A DNA stretch of 55,291 bases from Streptomyces violaceorubidus (GTDB taxonomy: Bacteria; Actinomycetota; Actinomycetes; Streptomycetales; Streptomycetaceae), in contig NZ_JODM01000035.1 in assembly GCF_000717995.1 (NCBI RefSeq), positions 1-55,291 of the forward strand, in the 5' to 3' direction. Both the position numbers and the translations under genes were made by a program. This document shows positions 36,726 to 45,806 of the stretch, in pieces. The notes under the pieces are model-generated. The model was not told the DNA's origin. It did not search any database and worked only from the letters and a program-made list of their open reading frames with translations. Within the stretch, counting starts at the first letter, position 1. Every line of letters starts with the position of its first letter.

Positions 36726-39199
36726 TCGGTCCCCCTCGCCAGCTGTCCGACGGCCGGCGTCGGGCCGCCGCCCTTGTAGGTGACCCGCCACAGGGCCGAC
36801 TTGGAGTCCGAGGTGAAGAAGCCGCGGCCGTAGTCGAGGACGTACAGCGCGCCGTCCGGGCCGAACTTCCAGCCCATCAGGTTCTTGATGCCGTCGTTGC
36901 CGACCGGCACGATCTTCTTCAGGGACTCCGAGTGCACCGGCAGACCGCCGTCGCCCTGCGTCTTCGGGTCCATCAGCACCGCGTTGCGCGGCTGGTCGGC
37001 GTCGTAGAAGTCACCGACGAACCACTTGCCGTCCCAGTACGCCGGCCACTTGGTGTCGCTGGAGCTGTCCGCGTCGTAGCGGTAGACCGGGCCGTTCATC
37101 GCGGCCTGGCCGCCGCCCTTGAGCCAGGGCAGCCGGTAGACGGCCTCGTCCTGCTTGTACGACGGGATGCCGTTCTCGTCGCGCGGGAAGTCGGGGCCGC
37201 CGCCCTGCGGCGAGTACCAGATGTTGTTGCCGGTGACCGGCGGCAGGTTGACCAGGCCGTCGTTGTTCGGCGACTCGTTCTTCGGGTGGTCGCAGTCGTA
37301 CCAGCCCAGCGGCTTCGACGGGTCCGGCAGGTTCCGGTCCCGGTACGGCTGCTTGTTGCCCATGCAGTACGGCCAGCCACGGTTGCTCGCCTTGGTGATG
37401 GTGGCGAACGTGTCGTACTTGGCCGGACCCCACGTGGTCGACGGAGCACCGGCGTCCGGGCCGACCCAGCCCGCGTACAGGGTGTCGGTCTTCTTGTCGA
37501 CGGAGATGCGCGCCGGGTTGCGCACACCCATCACGTAGATCTCGCCGCGCGTCTTGCCACCGCCCTCGGCGGTCTCCTTGCCGGTGAAGAGATTGCCCTC
37601 CGGGAGCGTGTAGGTCCCGTCCGGCTCCGGGTGGATGCGCAGGATCTTGCCGTTGAGGTTGTTGGTGTTGCCCGCGGTGCGGCGCGCGTCGGCGAAGGAC
37701 ACGCCCTTGAAGTTCGGCTGCGGGTTGTTTCCGGAGTAACCGTCGCTGAAGCCACTGGAGTTGTTGTCACCGGTGGCGATGTACAGGTTCCCCTTGGAGT
37801 CCCAGGCCATTCCGCCGCCCGCGTGGCAGCAGCTGTGGATCTGCACCGGCCACTTCAGCAGCACCTTCTCGCTGCCCAGGTCCAGCTTGTCGGTCGCCTT
37901 GTCGAGGGTGAAGCGGGAGACCCGCCGCTCGGCCATGTGGGTGTCCCGGTTGATCCGGGAGTGCGGGGTGTAGTGCAGGTACACCCACCCGTTCTCCTCG
38001 AACGCCGGGTCCAGTTCGATGCCGAGCAGGCCCTCCTCGACCTTGGTCAGCTCGTCGCCGCCGCCCTTGTTGCCGAAGACGGTCAGCGCACCGGCGAGGG
38101 TGACCTTGTCGGTCTTCGGGTCCCAGACGTGGATCTCGCCCGTGCCCTTGCCGACGTTCGGGTCGTTCCAGTCGGTCACCACGGGGTGGGAGGAGTCCGT
38201 GCCGCCGCGGCCGATGTAGAAGACGCGGCCGTCGGGGGCGGTGACCAGGCCGTGCGGTTCGCCGATCTGGTCGTTCTGGCCGGGCTGGTTGGGGTCGGTG
38301 AGGCGTTCGGCCTTGTAGTTGGCGTTGATCGTGGCCTTGCAGTCGGCCTGCGACAGGCGGGTCGTCCACAGCAGGGCGCCGCGCAGATGGGTGCGGAAGT
38401 CGGTCTCGTCGTACGACGAGACCGTGCCGCCCATGCCGGTGTAGAACGACCGGCCGCCGTCGTAGTCCCGGCACCAGCTGACCGGGTGGTCCGCCCCGTT
38501 GGCGCTCGTCCCGGGCGCGTACGTCGACTCGCGCACCCGGGCCACGGTGTGGACCTCGCCGGACGGGTTCTTCTGCCAGTTCAGCCACTCGTCGGGGCGC
38601 TTCCACTCCAGCGGCAGGTCCTTGGTGGCCGGATGTTGCCGGTCACCGACCTCGACCGTGGCCCGCTGGACCCTGGCCGGGGAGCCGGCGGCCGGGCGGG
38701 CGCCGACCAGACCGGTGAACCAGTCCGAGTACGGCTCCGCGCGGGCCGCGTCGTGGATGCCGACGAACCCGCCGCCGGCCTCCATGTACGCCTCCAGACC
38801 CGCCTCCTGATCGGGCGTCAGAACGTCGCCGCCACCGGTCAGGAAGACGACCGCGTTGAAACGGCCGAGCTTCTTCTCGTTGGTGAAGACGTTGGCGTTG
38901 TCCGTGGCCTCGACCGCGAACTGCTCCTTGGCGGGGCCGGAGAGACCGATCCGCTCGATGGCCGCGATCCCGGCGTTCACCACCAGTGACTCGTCGCCCG
39001 CCGCGGCGGAGCCGTAGAAGATCAGCACCCGTACGTTGGCGCCGCCTGGCGGCGACTTGATCGACATCGTTGTCAGGGATGGATCCGGCGCCGGACGTGC
39101 GCTGGCGGCAGGGCCAGCCAGCAGTCCCGCGGCGACGAAAGCGGCGGTGGCGCACGCCGTCCAGCCTCTTCTTCTCGCGCTCAACCCTCTTAAGGGCAT
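36722..39199 (-). CDS. Secreted ThuA - PQQ-dependent sugar dehydrogenase fusion with TTA at codon 3
   Basis: 825 aa. ATG at 39199 has GAGGAGG 5 nt upstream. A Sec signal peptide (ATAAFVAAGLLAGPAASA) precedes a ThuA-like domain (about residues 52-290: VLIFYGSAAAGDESL, FLTGGGDVLTPDQEAGLEAYMEAGGGFVGIHDA). From about 320 follows a GSDH/sGDH-type beta-propeller (EPHGLVTAPDGRVFYIGRGG, EEGLLGIELDPAFEENGWVY, HSCCHAGGGMAWDSKG, GEIYVMGVRNPARISVD). The codons after ATG are CCC TTA AGA, with further AGA codons, all rare in Streptomyces; TTA (39191-39193) implies bldA control. It probably oxidises sugars outside the cell with PQQ. The next gene encodes a copper protein, translationally coupled. Confidence 0.9.
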   Translation of the reverse strand: MPLRGLSARRRGWTACATAAFVAAGLLAGPAASARPAPDPSLTTMSIKSPPGGANVRVLIFYGSAAAGDESLVVNAGIAAIERIGLSGPAKEQFAVEATDNANVFTNEKKLGRFNAVVFLTGGGDVLTPDQEAGLEAYMEAGGGFVGIHDAARAEPYSDWFTGLVGARPAAGSPARVQRATVEVGDRQHPATKDLPLEWKRPDEWLNWQKNPSGEVHTVARVRESTYAPGTSANGADHPVSWCRDYDGGRSFYTGMGGTVSSYDETDFRTHLRGALLWTTRLSQADCKATINANYKAERLTDPNQPGQNDQIGEPHGLVTAPDGRVFYIGRGGTDSSHPVVTDWNDPNVGKGTGEIHVWDPKTDKVTLAGALTVFGNKGGGDELTKVEEGLLGIELDPAFEENGWVYLHYTPHSRINRDTHMAERRVSRFTLDKATDKLDLGSEKVLLKWPVQIHSCCHAGGGMAWDSKGNLYIATGDNNSSGFSDGYSGNNPQPNFKGVSFADARRTAGNTNNLNGKILRIHPEPDGTYTLPEGNLFTGKETAEGGGKTRGEIYVMGVRNPARISVDKKTDTLYAGWVGPDAGAPSTTWGPAKYDTFATITKASNRGWPYCMGNKQPYRDRNLPDPSKPLGWYDCDHPKNESPNNDGLVNLPPVTGNNIWYSPQGGGPDFPRDENGIPSYKQDEAVYRLPWLKGGGQAAMNGPVYRYDADSSSDTKWPAYWDGKWFVGDFYDADQPRNAVLMDPKTQGDGGLPVHSESLKKIVPVGNDGIKNLMGWKFGPDGALYVLDYGRGFFTSDSKSALWRVTYKGGGPTPAVGQLARGTE

Positions 39200-39297
39200 G
39201 GGCACCTCCTCGGTCACGGCAGCAGCGCCAAGGAAGCTAGACCTCTTTGCGCGGTACGCCAATAGGTATGACCGGGATCGAACGAACTTTGTCCTGA

Positions 39298-40446
<1,149 letters not shown>

Positions 40447-40565
40447 GCCGACCCCTGCCCCGGGGCTCCGCCTCCGCACCAGCACGCTCCGCACCCCGGG
40501 AGCACGCCCTCCCCGGCCACGGCCTGCCGCTATCCTGTGCCGCAGCCGCCGAGGAGGAGTCGCCC

Positions 40566-41609
40566 GTGACCGAGACCGCGCCGCGCCCCACACTCGAGGC
40601 CGTGGCCGAGCGCGCCGGGGTCTCCCGGGCCACCGTGTCCCGCGTGGTCAACGGCGCCCACGGGGTGCGGGACGCGCTGGCCGAGCGGGTCCGGCGCGCG
40701 GTGGAGGAACTCGGATACGTGCCCAACCAGGCCGCCCGCTCCCTGGTGACCCGGCGGCACCAGGCCGTCGCCGTCGTCGCCGCGGAACCGGAGACACGGG
40801 TCTTCGCCGACCCCTACTTCGCCCAGCAACTGCGGGGCATCAGCAAGGAACTGACGGCCCACGACAACCAGTTGGTGCTGCTGCTCACCGAGGGCCGCGA
40901 GGACCACGCCCGGGTCGGGCGGTACCTGGCCGGCGGGCACGTCGACGGCGCCCTCGTCTTCTCCCTGCACCTGCACGACCCGCTGCCCGGCCTGGTCCGC
41001 AGCGCCGGGGTGCCGACCGTGTTCGGCGGGCGCCCCGACTGGGACGACGGGCGGGACGACGTGGTCTACGTGGACAGCGACAACCGCGGCGGCGCCCGTT
41101 CCGCCGTCCACCACCTGGCGGGGCTCGGCCGCACCCGCATCGCGCACATCACCGGCCCGCTCGACCAGACCTCCGCCGCGGACCGGCTCCAGGGCTTCCG
41201 CGACGTCCGGGCGGGCGCCGACCCGGGGCTGATCGCGCGGGGTGACTTCACCTCGGGCGGGGGCGAGCGGGCGATGCGGGAACTGCTCGACCGGCACCCC
41301 GGCCTGGACGCCGTGTTCGCGGCCAACGACCTCACAGCGGCGGGCGCCCTGCGGGTGCTGCGCGAGCGGGGGCGGCGGGTGCCGGACGACGTGGCCGTGG
41401 TGGGCTTCGACGACATGCTGCCCGTCGCCGAGGAGACCGACCCGCCGCTGACCACCGTCCGCCAGGACATCGAGGGCATGGGCCGGCTGATGGCCCGCCT
41501 GCTGCTGCGCGGCCTGGACCGCGGTACGGCCGCCGACGCGGAGCCCCCGGCCGCCACTCCGCCCGGCGTGGTCCTCCCGACGACCCTGGTCCACCGCGCC
41601 ACGGCCTGA
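40566..41609 (+). CDS. LacI-family transcriptional regulator
   Basis: 347 aa. LacI helix-turn-helix TLEAVAERAGVSRATVSRVVNGAHGVRD and hinge YVPNQAARSLVTRR, then a periplasmic-binding-protein-like sensor domain (HVDGALVFSLH, GLGRTRIAHITGPLDQTSAADRLQGF, DAVFAANDLTAAGALRVLRERGRRVPDDVAVVGFDD). GTG at 40566 has GAGGAGGAG 5 nt upstream. Located 119 bp after the laccase gene, it may control the neighbouring redox genes or a distant sugar operon. The effector is probably a sugar. Its last 10 codons are copied in a downstream tandem duplication. Confidence 0.94.
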   Translation: MTETAPRPTLEAVAERAGVSRATVSRVVNGAHGVRDALAERVRRAVEELGYVPNQAARSLVTRRHQAVAVVAAEPETRVFADPYFAQQLRGISKELTAHDNQLVLLLTEGREDHARVGRYLAGGHVDGALVFSLHLHDPLPGLVRSAGVPTVFGGRPDWDDGRDDVVYVDSDNRGGARSAVHHLAGLGRTRIAHITGPLDQTSAADRLQGFRDVRAGADPGLIARGDFTSGGGERAMRELLDRHPGLDAVFAANDLTAAGALRVLRERGRRVPDDVAVVGFDDMLPVAEETDPPLTTVRQDIEGMGRLMARLLLRGLDRGTAADAEPPAATPPGVVLPTTLVHRATA

Positions 41610-41903
41610 GCCGGTCGCGGTGCCGCGTGAGCCCGGCGGGCGCGTCGGTGTCCCGTGTGCCGGGCGGCCGTCCATCGTGGGCGGGCGGCCGGGGCCCTTT
41701 CGCGTCCTGCGCCCGCGCCGGGTGAGGGGGGTGGCCGACGCGGATCGGCGGACGACCCTGGTCCACCGCGCCACGGCCTGAGCCGGTCGCGGTGCCGTGT
41801 GAGCCCGGCGGGCGCGTCGGTGTCCTGTGTGCGGGCGGCCGTCCATCGTGGGCGGGCGGCCGGGGCCCCTTCGCGTCCTGCGCCTGCGCCGGGTGAGGGT
41901 GAG
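41579..41903. repeat. Tandem duplication, period 172 bp, carrying the lacI 3' end
   Basis: Sequence starting at 41579 (gacgaccctggtccaccgcg) recurs at 41751 and stays nearly identical for about 150 bp, with a handful of changes and a short indel. The first copy contains the true end of the LacI gene including its stop. The second copy repeats those last codons and the stop without a gene in front. Confidence 0.85.
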
Positions 41904-42315
41904 GGGGCGGCGCGAATCGGCTGCCCGGGCCCCGTACGGGCACGGGGGCAGGGACGGCTTGCGTACGCGGGGCGTGCCCCGCGCCGTCCGGCGTGCCGGG
42001 GCTGCCCCGGCGGCCGGGACCGGGAGCAGCCGCCGGAGCTTCTCGGCGCGGTGCGCGAGGCGCGGGTGTCGGCCGGGCCGCTACGGCACACCGCGTCACC
42101 GTGTGGGCCCCGTCGTCCGGACGGGGCCGGTGACGGGTCGCCTCCGCACGCGGGGCGCTGCCGGGATCCGCGTGCCGGGCCCCGCGATCCCAGTGCCGGG
42201 GCCTTGAGACCGGGATGCCGACCCCGCGATCCCAGTGCCGGGCCTTGCGATCCGGGTGCCGGCCCCGCGGTCCAAGCCGCTGCGTGAGGAGGGGCGCCGG
42301 ACGCGCCCCCCCGTC
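41904..42315. other. Gene-free part of the gap between lacI and the glyoxalase gene
   Basis: Together with the 172-bp duplication this makes about 700 bp without a credible gene. Open frames exist on both strands but show Arg/Pro/Gly-rich, repeat-driven translations and no start sites. Besides short repeats near 42165-42268 I see nothing functional. Confidence 0.6.
42165..42268. repeat. About 2.5 imperfect copies of a 42-bp repeat
   Basis: GATCCCAGTGCCGGG starts at 42186 and again at 42228, each copy running on through a CCTTG..ACCGGG/TCCGGG and a CCCCGC end. A partial, diverged copy precedes at 42165. Confidence 0.6.
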
Positions 42316-43101
42316 CTATCCCTGGCGCGGTGCCGGCCTGAGCACGGCGAACCGGGCGCCGTACGGGTCGGCGAGGTGGGCGATGCGGCCGACGCCCTCG
42401 ATGTCCGCGGCGGGCGCCCGCACCGTGCCGCCCAGCTCCGTGGTCCGGGCGACCGCGGTGTCCGCGTCGTCGACCGCGAAGTACGGCAGCCACCCGGCGT
42501 CCGTGTCCGCCGGGTCCTCGACCAGCGGGACGATGCCGCCGAACATCGCGTCCTCGCCCTCTCCGGCCGGATTGACGCAGGTGTAGCTGCCGCCGGGGAA
42601 GGAGACGGCGGAGGTCTCCAGGCCGAGCACCGCACGGTAGTACGCGGCGGCGGCAGCGATGTCCGCCGTGTGCAGCTCGACCCAGCACAGCGCGCCCGTC
42701 TCGCCGGCCACGTCGAGTCCGGCGCGCCGCGCGGGCTGCCAGAGGCCGAACGGCACCCCGGACCGGTCGGCGAGGATCGCCATCGTGCCCTGGTCCATGA
42801 CGTCCGTCGGCTGCACGAGGACACCACCGTGCGCCTCCTCGGAGGCCTTGGCGGCGGCCCGGGCGTCCGGGGCCTGGAAGTACACGGTCCAGGACGGCGG
42901 GCCCTGCTCCGGCGTCGTCCCCATGCCGCCGGCCACGATCCGGCCGTCCAGCTCGAAGAAGCCGTAGCCGCCGGCCTCCGGCCCCGCAGACCGGAACCGC
43001 CAGCCGAACAGGCCGCCGTAGAAGGACGTGGCGCCGTCCAGGTCGGAGGAGCCGACGTCGAGCCAGTTCGGAGCGCCGGTGACGAAACGGGTGGTGAGCA
43101 T
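42316..43101 (-). CDS. Glyoxalase/VOC-family protein with two VOC domains
   Basis: 261 aa. Two tandem vicinal-oxygen-chelate modules: residues 8-125 (GAPNWLDVGSSDLDGATSFYGGLFGWRF .. FFELDGRIVAGG) and 135-258 (CWVELHTADIAAAAAYYRAVLGLE .. YFAVDDADTAVARTTELGG .. DPYGARFAVLRP). Such proteins in Streptomyces are annotated as hydroxylases, dioxygenases or resistance proteins without proof. ATG at 43101 has AAGGAGG 6 nt upstream. It stands alone, divergent from the Wbl gene. Confidence 0.9.
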   Translation of the reverse strand: MLTTRFVTGAPNWLDVGSSDLDGATSFYGGLFGWRFRSAGPEAGGYGFFELDGRIVAGGMGTTPEQGPPSWTVYFQAPDARAAAKASEEAHGGVLVQPTDVMDQGTMAILADRSGVPFGLWQPARRAGLDVAGETGALCWVELHTADIAAAAAYYRAVLGLETSAVSFPGGSYTCVNPAGEGEDAMFGGIVPLVEDPADTDAGWLPYFAVDDADTAVARTTELGGTVRAPAADIEGVGRIAHLADPYGARFAVLRPAPRQG

Positions 43102-43292
43102 GATCGCCCTCCTTGGAAGAGTCCCGTTGCCTGCTCTGTCGAGTCTTCCACCGACCACTGACAACCGCTTCCGCGCGCCGCCGTGCACCGCCGTGCCCGG
43201 CGGAGGACGATCCGATGGGCCGGGGGTGGCGGGCGCGCGGCGTTGATGCCGCGTTGATCGAACGTTTTTCGCCGCCCGGCACGCTGCTGCGC

Positions 43293-43538
43293 ATGCACAT
43301 CGAGACGACCGCGACGCCCGACCTCAGCTGGCAGGAGGGGGCGTTGTGCGCGCAGACCGGGGGAGACTTCTTCTTCCCCGAGCCCGGCAGCTCCGTACGG
43401 GACGCGAAGCGGATCTGCGCCCTGTGTCCGATCCGCTCGACCTGCCTGGAATTCGCGCTGAGCAACGACGAGCGCTTCGGGGTCTGGGGCGGCCTGTCGG
43501 AGAAGGAGCGGCTGGCCCTGCGACGCGCGGCGCCCTGA
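43293..43538 (+). CDS. WhiB-like (Wbl) iron-sulfur regulator
   Basis: 81 aa. Four cluster-binding cysteines in the Wbl pattern: GALCAQ, then CALCPIRSTC, spaced C-x29-C-x2-C-x5-C by my count. They are followed by the turn GVWGGLSEKER and a short basic tail (LALRRAAP). Wbl proteins bind a [4Fe-4S] cluster and act with the primary sigma factor on transcription. ATG at 43293 lacks a clear ribosome site; no upstream start gives a better Wbl N-terminus. Which Wbl it is cannot be fixed from the sequence alone; by position it may correspond to wblJ of S. coelicolor (unverified). Confidence 0.9.
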   Translation: MHIETTATPDLSWQEGALCAQTGGDFFFPEPGSSVRDAKRICALCPIRSTCLEFALSNDERFGVWGGLSEKERLALRRAAP

Positions 43539-43626
43539 GCCACGCGCCCGAGTCACATCCGCGGCGCCCGCGGCAACGCACGGAGACGACGCGGCCGGGG
43601 AGGAGACGACGGGCCTCGAACGCCCC

Positions 43627-43670
43627 CGCCCCCGCCCCCGCGCGGCAGGAAGCGCGAGGGGGCGGGGGCG
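43627..43670. terminator. Strong GC hairpin between wbl and the desaturase gene
   Basis: A CGCCCCCGCCCCC arm pairs with GGGGGCGGGGGCG around a short GC-rich loop, between two convergent genes. It can serve both. Confidence 0.65.
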
Positions 43671-43700
43671 GCTGAAGGGCGTGCGGTGGCCGGGGTGCGG

Positions 43701-44675
43701 TCAGCCCGCCGCGCGGGCCGCCATCCGGGCCTTGCGCGCCGCCAGCTTCTCGTCGAACTTGGCGGCCTCGGCGTCCAGCCCGCCCATGTACAGCCCGAGC
43801 TCCTCCTGGGCCGCCTGCCCGTCGGGGCCCAGGCCGTCGATCTCCATGACCTTCAGGAAGCGCAGCACGGGCTGGATCACGTCGTCGTGGTGGATGCGCA
43901 GGTTGTAGACCTCGCCGATCGCCATCTGCGCTGCGGCCCGCTCGAAGCCCGGCATGCCGTGACCGGGCATCCGGAAGTTGACGACCACGTCGCGCACCGC
44001 CTGCATCGTCAGGTCGGGTGCCAGCTCGAAGGCGGCCTTGAGCAGGTTCCGGTAGAAGACCATGTGCAGGTTCTCGTCGGTCGCGATGCGGGCCAGCATG
44101 CGGTCGCAGACCGGGTCGCCGGACTGGTGGCCCGTGTTGCGGTGCGAGATGCGGGTGGCCAGCTCCTGGAAGGCCACGTAGGCCACCGAGTGCAGCATCG
44201 AGTGCCGGTTGTCCGACTCGAAGCCCTCGCTCATGTGGGCCATGCGGAACTGCTCCAGCTTGTCCGGGTCGACCGCGCGCGAGGCGAGCAGGTAGTCGCG
44301 CATCACGATGCCGTGCCGGCCCTCCTCGGCGGTCCAGCGGTGCACCCAGGTGCCCCAGGCGCCGTCGCGGCCGAAGAGGCTGGCGATCTCGTGGTGGTAG
44401 CTGGGGAGGTTGTCCTCCGTCAGGAGGTTCACCACGAGGGCGATCCGGCCGATCTCGGTGACCTTGGACTGCTCCTTCTCCCAGGCCTCGCCGTCCTCGA
44501 AGATCCCCGGGAAGTTCCGGCCGTCGCTCCACGGCACGTACTCGTGCGGCATCCAGTCCTTGGCGACCTGCAGATGCCGGTTGAGTTCCTTCTCGACCAC
44601 TTCCTCCAGCGCGTACAGCAGCCGGGCGTCGGTCCATTCTGCGGAAGTGCCGAGGTGCGGGGAGACGATCGTCAC
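43701..44675 (-). CDS. Acyl-ACP desaturase (ferritin-like di-iron)
   Basis: 324 aa of the stearoyl-ACP desaturase/DesA family. The two EXXH iron motifs are EEGRH (about residue 118) and DENLH (about residue 201), with WTAEEGRHGIVMRDYL and HMVFYRNLLKAAF around them. The enzyme inserts a double bond into ACP-bound fatty acids and so adjusts membrane fluidity. GTG at 44675 is preceded by GGAG at 8 nt. Three tandem CTACG-N4-CGTAG palindromes lie 59-102 bp upstream, which points to a dedicated repressor not encoded next to it. Confidence 0.94.
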   Translation of the reverse strand: MTIVSPHLGTSAEWTDARLLYALEEVVEKELNRHLQVAKDWMPHEYVPWSDGRNFPGIFEDGEAWEKEQSKVTEIGRIALVVNLLTEDNLPSYHHEIASLFGRDGAWGTWVHRWTAEEGRHGIVMRDYLLASRAVDPDKLEQFRMAHMSEGFESDNRHSMLHSVAYVAFQELATRISHRNTGHQSGDPVCDRMLARIATDENLHMVFYRNLLKAAFELAPDLTMQAVRDVVVNFRMPGHGMPGFERAAAQMAIGEVYNLRIHHDDVIQPVLRFLKVMEIDGLGPDGQAAQEELGLYMGGLDAEAAKFDEKLAARKARMAARAAG

Positions 44676-44733
44676 GAATAACTCCAGGGGGACGTGCGAC
44701 GGTACGGTGCGGCCGGCGAGCGGTGCCGGGAAC

Positions 44734-44777
44734 CTACGGGATCGTAGGCTACGAAACCGTAGGTTACGAGAGCGTAG
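44734..44777. promoter_or_regulatory. Three tandem palindromes CTACG-N4-CGTAG, 15-bp period
   Basis: CTACG..CGTAG at 44734-44747 and 44749-44762, and TTACG..CGTAG at 44764-44777, each 14 bp with one base between. They lie upstream of the desaturase start, probably over its promoter. A multimeric, TetR-like repressor binding three adjacent sites fits. Confidence 0.75.
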
Positions 44778-44882
44778 GTTAAACGCACTGTAAAGGTCGC
44801 TGATCAGCCACCGTCCGGCGGCATCCGCCAAGGCCCCGAGACCCGCAGGTCCGGGGCCGTACGGACCCGCGGCGCGGTGTGC

Positions 44883-45691
44883 TCAGGCGTAGAGCCCCCG
44901 CAGCCGGACCGAGAGGCACGTCACACAGCCCTCCAGCTTCTCGAACTCCCCGATGTCGACTAGCACCGGCTCGTGACCGAGGTCGGCGAGCAGGTCCGCC
45001 GTCTTCGGCGCGCTCGCCGCCATCAGCAGCTTGCTCCCGCCGAGCAGCACCACGTGCGCCCCCGACGGCTCCGGCACCGGCAGGAACCGGGGGAAGAGCG
45101 AGGGCGCGTCCGTCATCGGGATGTGCCCGAGCACCGTCCCGTCCGGCAGCGCGGTGACCGCCGACTTCAGGTGCAGCACCTTGCTCACGGGCACCGCGAC
45201 CACCCGGGCGCCCAGCGGCTCGAACGCCGCCCGCACCTGCTGGACCCCGGCCGCGTTGGTACTCCCCCACTGCCCGAAAGGCGTGGGAGATACCCCCAAC
45301 CACGGCCCACGTAGATCGTGTCGCCGATCTTCAGGACGTCGCCGCCGTCCAGGGTGCCCGGCTCCCAGACCCAGTTGACCGAGCAGCCGAGCCGGGCCAC
45401 GGCCTCCTCGACGCCGGCCGTCTCCGCGCGCCGCGACTCGGCGCCGGGTCGCGTGATCAGCGCGACGTTGCGGTACATGACGACCGCGTCCTCGACGAAG
45501 ACGGAGTCCGGGCAGTCGTCCGCCGGGTCCACCTCCAGCGTCTCCCAGCCGTGCTCTCCGAGCGCCTCGACATAGGCGTGCCACTGTTCGAGGGCCAGGT
45601 CGTGGTCGACCGTCTCCCGCTCGACGTGCGTCACCAGCCCCTCGGCGAGCCTGGGGCCGGGGCGGCGGACGAGGGCCTTCTTGCTGGGCAC
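44883..45691 (-). pseudogene. Dimethylarginine dimethylaminohydrolase (DDAH) gene broken by a short palindromic insert
   Basis: GTG at 45691 with GAAAGG 8 nt upstream opens a DDAH/dimethylargininase reading frame (KKALVRRPGPRLAEGLVTHVERE, DDCPDSVFVEDAVVMYRNVALITRPG, EPGTLDGGDVLKIGDTIYVGRG). At 45260-45298 the frame runs into about 39 bp of foreign palindromic sequence and goes out of frame, ending early at 45185. Past it, normal DDAH sequence resumes in another frame (TNAAGVQQVRAAFEPLGARVVAVPVSKVLHLKSAVTALP) to the catalytic Cys region EGCVTCLSVRL and a stop at 44883. Catalytic His and Cys are intact, so the loss looks recent. The intact enzyme would hydrolyse methylated arginine to citrulline. 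Confidence 0.85.
45260..45298. repeat. About 39-bp palindromic insertion element inside the DDAH gene
   Basis: ACTCCCCCACTGCCC, a GAAA-type loop and GGCGTGGGAGATACCCCC form an imperfect hairpin. Similar small palindromes of this layout are common between genes in Streptomyces genomes as I know them. Here one replaces the roughly 7 bp expected between the GRG and TN codons of the gene. Confidence 0.7.
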
Positions 45692-45806
45692 GCGGGACCT
45701 TTCGTATCAGCGTGGACCGGCGCGTGTCGGGCGCCGGGGGAGGGGCGTCGTGACGCGGCGCCGGTTCGCCATCATGCAGCGCGGACCTGTGCGGACGGAA
45801 CCCCCG

